8,927 bases of DNA from positions 1-8,927 of the forward strand of contig SPDA01000054.1 in assembly GCA_004525155.1 (NCBI GenBank), in the 5' to 3' direction. Position 1 is the stretch's first letter, and each line of letters starts with the position of its first letter. The translations under genes were made by a program, and so were the position numbers. This DNA comes from Spirochaetales bacterium. Its GTDB lineage: Bacteria; Spirochaetota; Spirochaetia; SPDA01. The notes under the pieces were generated by a model that did not search any database, had not been told where the DNA came from, and saw nothing but the letters and a program-made list of their open reading frames with translations. Below are positions 6,721 through 8,927 of the stretch, piece after piece.

Positions 6721-6755
6721 GTCGGGGCGGCCAATCCGGATTTTTTGTGGGTGTT

Positions 6756-7066
6756 TTATTCGCCTAACTCATTGGTCAGCTGCATTTCAATAGGCATGAA
6801 AATCGCCGGAGTAATGGTTTCGTGTGTTCATTCGTCCGGTTTTTTAATAATGGAATACTTGGAGTCTTCTCCGACAATCTAAATGTTATTTTTCCTGAGA
6901 TACTTAACAAACTCGACCCGTATCGGGCTGGGACCTCAATATCAGAATAAAATTCTTCAAAAAACTTATTCTCTTCTAACTTTATGTGTATGCCCAGTTC
7001 CAAAACCGCATCGATGAAAATAGGCCAGAACCCGTCTATTGTTTTGCCAACGCCGCAGGATAAAGT
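6756..7066 (-). pseudogene. Decayed gene remnant of unknown family
   Basis: The gap between the cyclase-like operon and kduI holds protein-like sequence on the minus strand that is not one open frame. Reading leftward from about 7066, one frame gives GVGKTIDGFWPIFIDAVLEL and then KLEENKFFEEFYSDIEV. Near 6925-6935 the sensible sequence moves to another frame, giving IRVEFVKYLRKNNI, a TAG stop (6879-6881), IVGEDSKYSIIKKPDE, a TGA stop (6828-6830), and finally THETITPAIFMPIEMQLTNE and a TAA at 6756-6758. That is one frameshift and two in-frame stops. No start codon or full N-terminus was found, and I do not recognise the family. The residue composition is convincingly protein-like, but the reconstruction is by eye. 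Confidence 0.55.
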
Positions 7067-7100
7067 AGGGCAACCTGGGAATTTTCGGCTGCGTCCTGCC

Positions 7101-7129
7101 TGGAAAAAAAAGCATATTGATAGTATAGT
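7101..7129 (+). promoter_or_regulatory. Possible promoter of kduI-kduD
   Basis: TATAGT at 7124-7129 is a good -10 element, 17 bases downstream of a weak -35 (TGGAAA, 7101-7106), which would fit an activated or regulated promoter. Just downstream, ATTG (7135-7138) and CAAT (7144-7147) form a short interrupted palindrome that could be part of an operator. Nothing here matches the enterobacterial KdgR consensus as I remember it. Confidence 0.4.
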
Positions 7130-7164
7130 TTGTAATTGAAAACCAATAATTGAGGGTGAAGGAT

Positions 7165-7995
7165 ATGGAGTTAAGACATGCGGTACATCCCGATCAGGCG
7201 AAAACTTTCGATACGGAACAGCTTCGCGGCAATTTTCTTATCCGGGAGCTCTTTACTCCGGGAAAGACCCGGCTGGTTTACAGCTACTACGATCGGCTAA
7301 TCGTGGGCGGGATTCAGCCCGACTCGCCCCTCAAACTGGAGGTGGACGAGAAGATTATCGGTTCGAAGTACCTTCTGGAACGGCGGGAGATGGGTATCAT
7401 CAACATCGGAGGAGAAGGTTCTGTCACGGTAGATGGAAAGGACTATGCCCTGGGCTGCAAAGACGCCCTATATATAGGGACGGGCGCCCAAAACATGATC
7501 TTTACCTGTGCGAGCAAGAACCAGCCGGCAAAGTACTATATGCTCTGTGCTCCGGCTCATCGCAGCTATCCGACCGCGAAGTTCTCAAATCAGGAGGCCG
7601 AGCCGCTTCGCATTGGGTCCGATGAACAAAGCAACAATCGCACGATCTACAAATATATCCACCCCGCTGGGATACGCAGCTGCCAGCTTGTGATGGGCTT
7701 GACGATTCTGGAGCCGAAGAATGTCTGGAATACGATGCCTGCCCACACCCATGAGCGCCGCGCGGAGGTCTACTTCTACTTCGATTTCCCGGAAAGCGAT
7801 ATGGTCGTGCATTTCATGGGTCAGCCCGCGGAAACCAGACACCTCATCGTACGCCGGGAGGAAGCGGTCCTCTCTCCCAGCTGGTCGCTTCATTCGGGGG
7901 TTGGGACGCGTAATTACTCCTTTATCTGGGGAATGGCCGGGGAGAATCAGACTTTCTCGGACATGGATGATATACCGATGTCGGGCTTAATGTAG
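7165..7995 (+). CDS. kduI: 5-keto-4-deoxyuronate isomerase (KduI)
   Basis: Converts 5-keto-4-deoxyuronate (4-deoxy-L-threo-5-hexosulose uronate), formed from unsaturated uronates after lyase cleavage of pectin or glycosaminoglycans, to 3-deoxy-D-glycero-2,5-hexodiulosonate in the cytoplasm (EC 5.3.1.17). The 276-residue length is close to the 278 of the Escherichia coli enzyme, which it resembles throughout: YSYYDRLIVGGIQP, LERREMGIINIGGEG, CAPAHRSYPT, NTMPAHTHERRAEVYFYF, MGQPAETRH and SPSWSLHSGVGT. H194, H196, E201 and H243 sit at the family's zinc-ligand positions. I use the ATG at 7165, with GAGGG at 7152-7156, because it aligns with the family N-terminus; an in-frame TTG at 7150 would add five unrelated residues and overlap the Shine-Dalgarno site. 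kduD follows after 9 bases, so the pair forms an operon for consecutive steps. Confidence 0.96.
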   Translation: MELRHAVHPDQAKTFDTEQLRGNFLIRELFTPGKTRLVYSYYDRLIVGGIQPDSPLKLEVDEKIIGSKYLLERREMGIINIGGEGSVTVDGKDYALGCKDALYIGTGAQNMIFTCASKNQPAKYYMLCAPAHRSYPTAKFSNQEAEPLRIGSDEQSNNRTIYKYIHPAGIRSCQLVMGLTILEPKNVWNTMPAHTHERRAEVYFYFDFPESDMVVHFMGQPAETRHLIVRREEAVLSPSWSLHSGVGTRNYSFIWGMAGENQTFSDMDDIPMSGLM

Positions 7996-8004
7996 GAGCA
8001 TATA

Positions 8005-8769
8005 ATGATTCTTGAAAAGTTTCGATTGGACGGCAGGGTGGCATTGATTACCGGTTCCGGCACCGGTCTTGGAGAAGGTATCGCCGTCGCGCTGGCAGAG
8101 GCAGGGGCAGATATTGCGGGAGTGTACAACACCCACCCGCCGGAAAAGGCGAAAGCCGAAGTCGAAAAACTGGGCAGGCGTTTTCTTCAGATCCAGGCGG
8201 ATTTGATATCCATCAAACCTGTTCCGCGTATCATTGAAAGCGCCGTGTCTCATTTCGGCAGGCTCGATATCCTGGTCAACGATGCCGGAATTATCCGCCG
8301 TACAGCCTCTCTGGAGTACAGCGAGAAGGATTGGGATGATGTAATCAACATCAATCTGAAGTCATTGTTTTTCCTATGCCAGGCCGCGGCACGGCAGTTT
8401 CTTAAACAGCAGTCCCGGGGGAAAATCATTAATATCGCTTCCCTGCTTTCCTTTCAGGGCGGCATCCTGATACCGGCCTACACGGCCAGCAAAAGCGGAG
8501 TACGGGGATTGACCCAGCTGCTGGCCAACGAATGGGCAAGGCACAACATCAACGTCAACGCCATCGCCCCGGGGTATATGGCCACCAGCAATACCGAACC
8601 GCTGCGCAACGACCCCAAACGCGGGCCTTCGATCCTGGCTCGGATACCTGCGGGGCGCTGGGGTACGCCTGAGGACTTAACGGGCGCGGCGGTCTTCCTG
8701 GCTTCCGATGCGGCGGATTATGTGAACGGAATCACCCTGGCTGTTGACGGAGGCTGGTTGAGCGGTTGA
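8005..8769 (+). CDS. kduD: 2-dehydro-3-deoxy-D-gluconate 5-dehydrogenase (KduD), short-chain dehydrogenase
   Basis: Reduces 3-deoxy-D-glycero-2,5-hexodiulosonate, the KduI product, to 2-keto-3-deoxygluconate with a nicotinamide cofactor (EC 1.1.1.127). The product normally goes on to KdgK and the KDPG aldolase, which are not in this window. The protein has 254 residues, normal for the family. The cofactor-binding TGSGTGLG is at residues 16-23, the catalytic residues are N117, S146, Y159 and K163 (YTASK), and the conserved end AVDGGW is present. KduD-like stretches (EYSEKDWDDV, IASLLSFQGG, NEWARHNINVNAIAPGYMAT, RIPAGRWGTPEDL) separate it from generic members of the superfamily. The usual NNAG motif reads NDAG at 92-95. 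AGGAG at 7994-7998, 6 bases before the ATG, overlaps the kduI stop codon. Confidence 0.95.
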   Translation: MILEKFRLDGRVALITGSGTGLGEGIAVALAEAGADIAGVYNTHPPEKAKAEVEKLGRRFLQIQADLISIKPVPRIIESAVSHFGRLDILVNDAGIIRRTASLEYSEKDWDDVININLKSLFFLCQAAARQFLKQQSRGKIINIASLLSFQGGILIPAYTASKSGVRGLTQLLANEWARHNINVNAIAPGYMATSNTEPLRNDPKRGPSILARIPAGRWGTPEDLTGAAVFLASDAADYVNGITLAVDGGWLSG

Positions 8770-8813
8770 TGTTCCTGTAAGCAACATCGAACTGATGCAT
8801 ACATCTTTGAAAA

Positions 8814-8845
8814 CTCATGCAAAATTGTCTGCACTTTTGCATGAG
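8814..8845 (+). repeat. Perfect 11-bp inverted repeat downstream of kduD
   Basis: CTCATGCAAAA (8814-8824) and TTTTGCATGAG (8835-8845) are exact reverse complements around a 10-base loop. No run of T follows on the plus strand, so it is not a typical intrinsic terminator for kduD; on the minus strand only a short TTTTC follows. It could be a weak bidirectional terminator, an RNA stem-loop or a protein-binding site for the promoter just to its right. A weaker 6-bp hairpin (GATGTT at 8768-8773, AACATC at 8783-8788) overlaps the kduD stop. Confidence 0.65.
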
Positions 8846-8865
8846 CCTCTATTTATAAAAAAAAC

Positions 8866-8893
8866 TTGACATCAAGTATATCTATGATACAAT
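8866..8893 (+). promoter_or_regulatory. Near-consensus sigma70 promoter facing off the right edge
   Basis: TTGACA at 8866-8871 is a perfect -35, and TACAAT at 8888-8893 is a one-mismatch -10 after 16 bases. The region is AT-rich and contains no gene from 8770 to the window end. It should serve a gene starting at or beyond the right edge; an ATG occurs at 8924-8926, but too little sequence remains to call it. Confidence 0.6.
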
Positions 8894-8894
8894 T

Positions 8895-8916
8895 AGATTA
8901 TAATCAGATTATAATT
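8895..8916 (+). promoter_or_regulatory. Tandem 11-bp palindromic repeats, probable operator
   Basis: AGATTATAATC (8895-8905) and AGATTATAATT (8906-8916) are direct repeats with one mismatch. The first contains the perfect 10-base palindrome GATTATAATC. Copies one helical turn apart, lying on the predicted transcription start of the promoter at 8866-8893, are what a repressor site would look like. This is inferred from position; no regulator is identified. Confidence 0.5.
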
Positions 8917-8927
8917 AAGATATATGA

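Noticed and set aside
6731..6750. AATCCGGATT followed by T as a terminator
   Set aside because: It is a 10-base palindrome with no loop and a short T tract; a stable hairpin cannot form, so it is not supported as a terminator.
6776..7003. Intact 75-codon minus-strand small gene
   Set aside because: Its second half loses protein-like character at about 6930, where another frame takes over; it is better described as part of a decayed longer gene.
7150..7164. TTG at 7150 as the kduI start
   Set aside because: It adds MRVKD, which has no counterpart in known KduI proteins, and uses up the GAGGG Shine-Dalgarno site that serves the ATG at 7165.

Overview
The window looks like chromosomal DNA of moderate GC from an anaerobic bacterium. 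I lean towards a spirochaete (Treponema-like): the uridine kinase sequence looks familiar from that group, and degenerate cyclase-like regulators and sugar-acid catabolism fit. This assignment is inference from protein character only, with no marker gene. Most genes have Shine-Dalgarno sites, TTG and GTG starts occur, and gene spacing is tight with 4-base stop/start overlaps.

Left end (1-264): the first about 53 codons of a homocysteine S-methyltransferase / MetH-type gene run off the window on the minus strand. A short divergent intergenic region follows, with a good sigma70-type promoter facing right.

Central plus-strand operon (265-4757): four tightly packed genes. The first encodes a 560-residue secreted-then-anchored membrane protein (signal peptide, extracytoplasmic domain, one transmembrane helix, cytoplasmic winged-helix-like part, DUF2207-like layout). 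Its last 39 residues hold nine cysteines spaced exactly four apart, mostly as Cys-His-Ser-Ala units. The second, starting inside the stop codon of the first (TTGA overlap), is a radical SAM/SPASM maturase with a PqqD-like N-terminal recognition domain. The third, joined by a GTGA overlap, is an unrecognised four-helix membrane protein with a soluble C-terminal domain. The fourth is a uridine kinase. The first three look like a post-translational modification cassette. The unusual point is that the repeat tail, a plausible RiPP-like substrate, sits on the cytoplasmic end of a large membrane protein rather than on a small precursor peptide.

Minus-strand operon (6667-4761): two genes joined by an ATGA overlap under a good promoter. 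Both encode proteins with class III nucleotidyl-cyclase-like domains: one keeps both metal-binding aspartates, while the partner is degenerate and carries a receiver-like N-terminus. The second gene ends 3 bases from the convergent uridine kinase.

Right part (6668-8927): an AT-richer gap holds the decayed remnant of a minus-strand gene. Then come kduI and kduD, consecutive enzymes for unsaturated uronates derived from pectin or glycosaminoglycans. The window ends in a non-coding AT-rich regulatory stretch: an 11-bp perfect inverted repeat, a near-consensus promoter, and tandem 11-bp palindromic repeats over the expected transcription start of a gene lying to the right.
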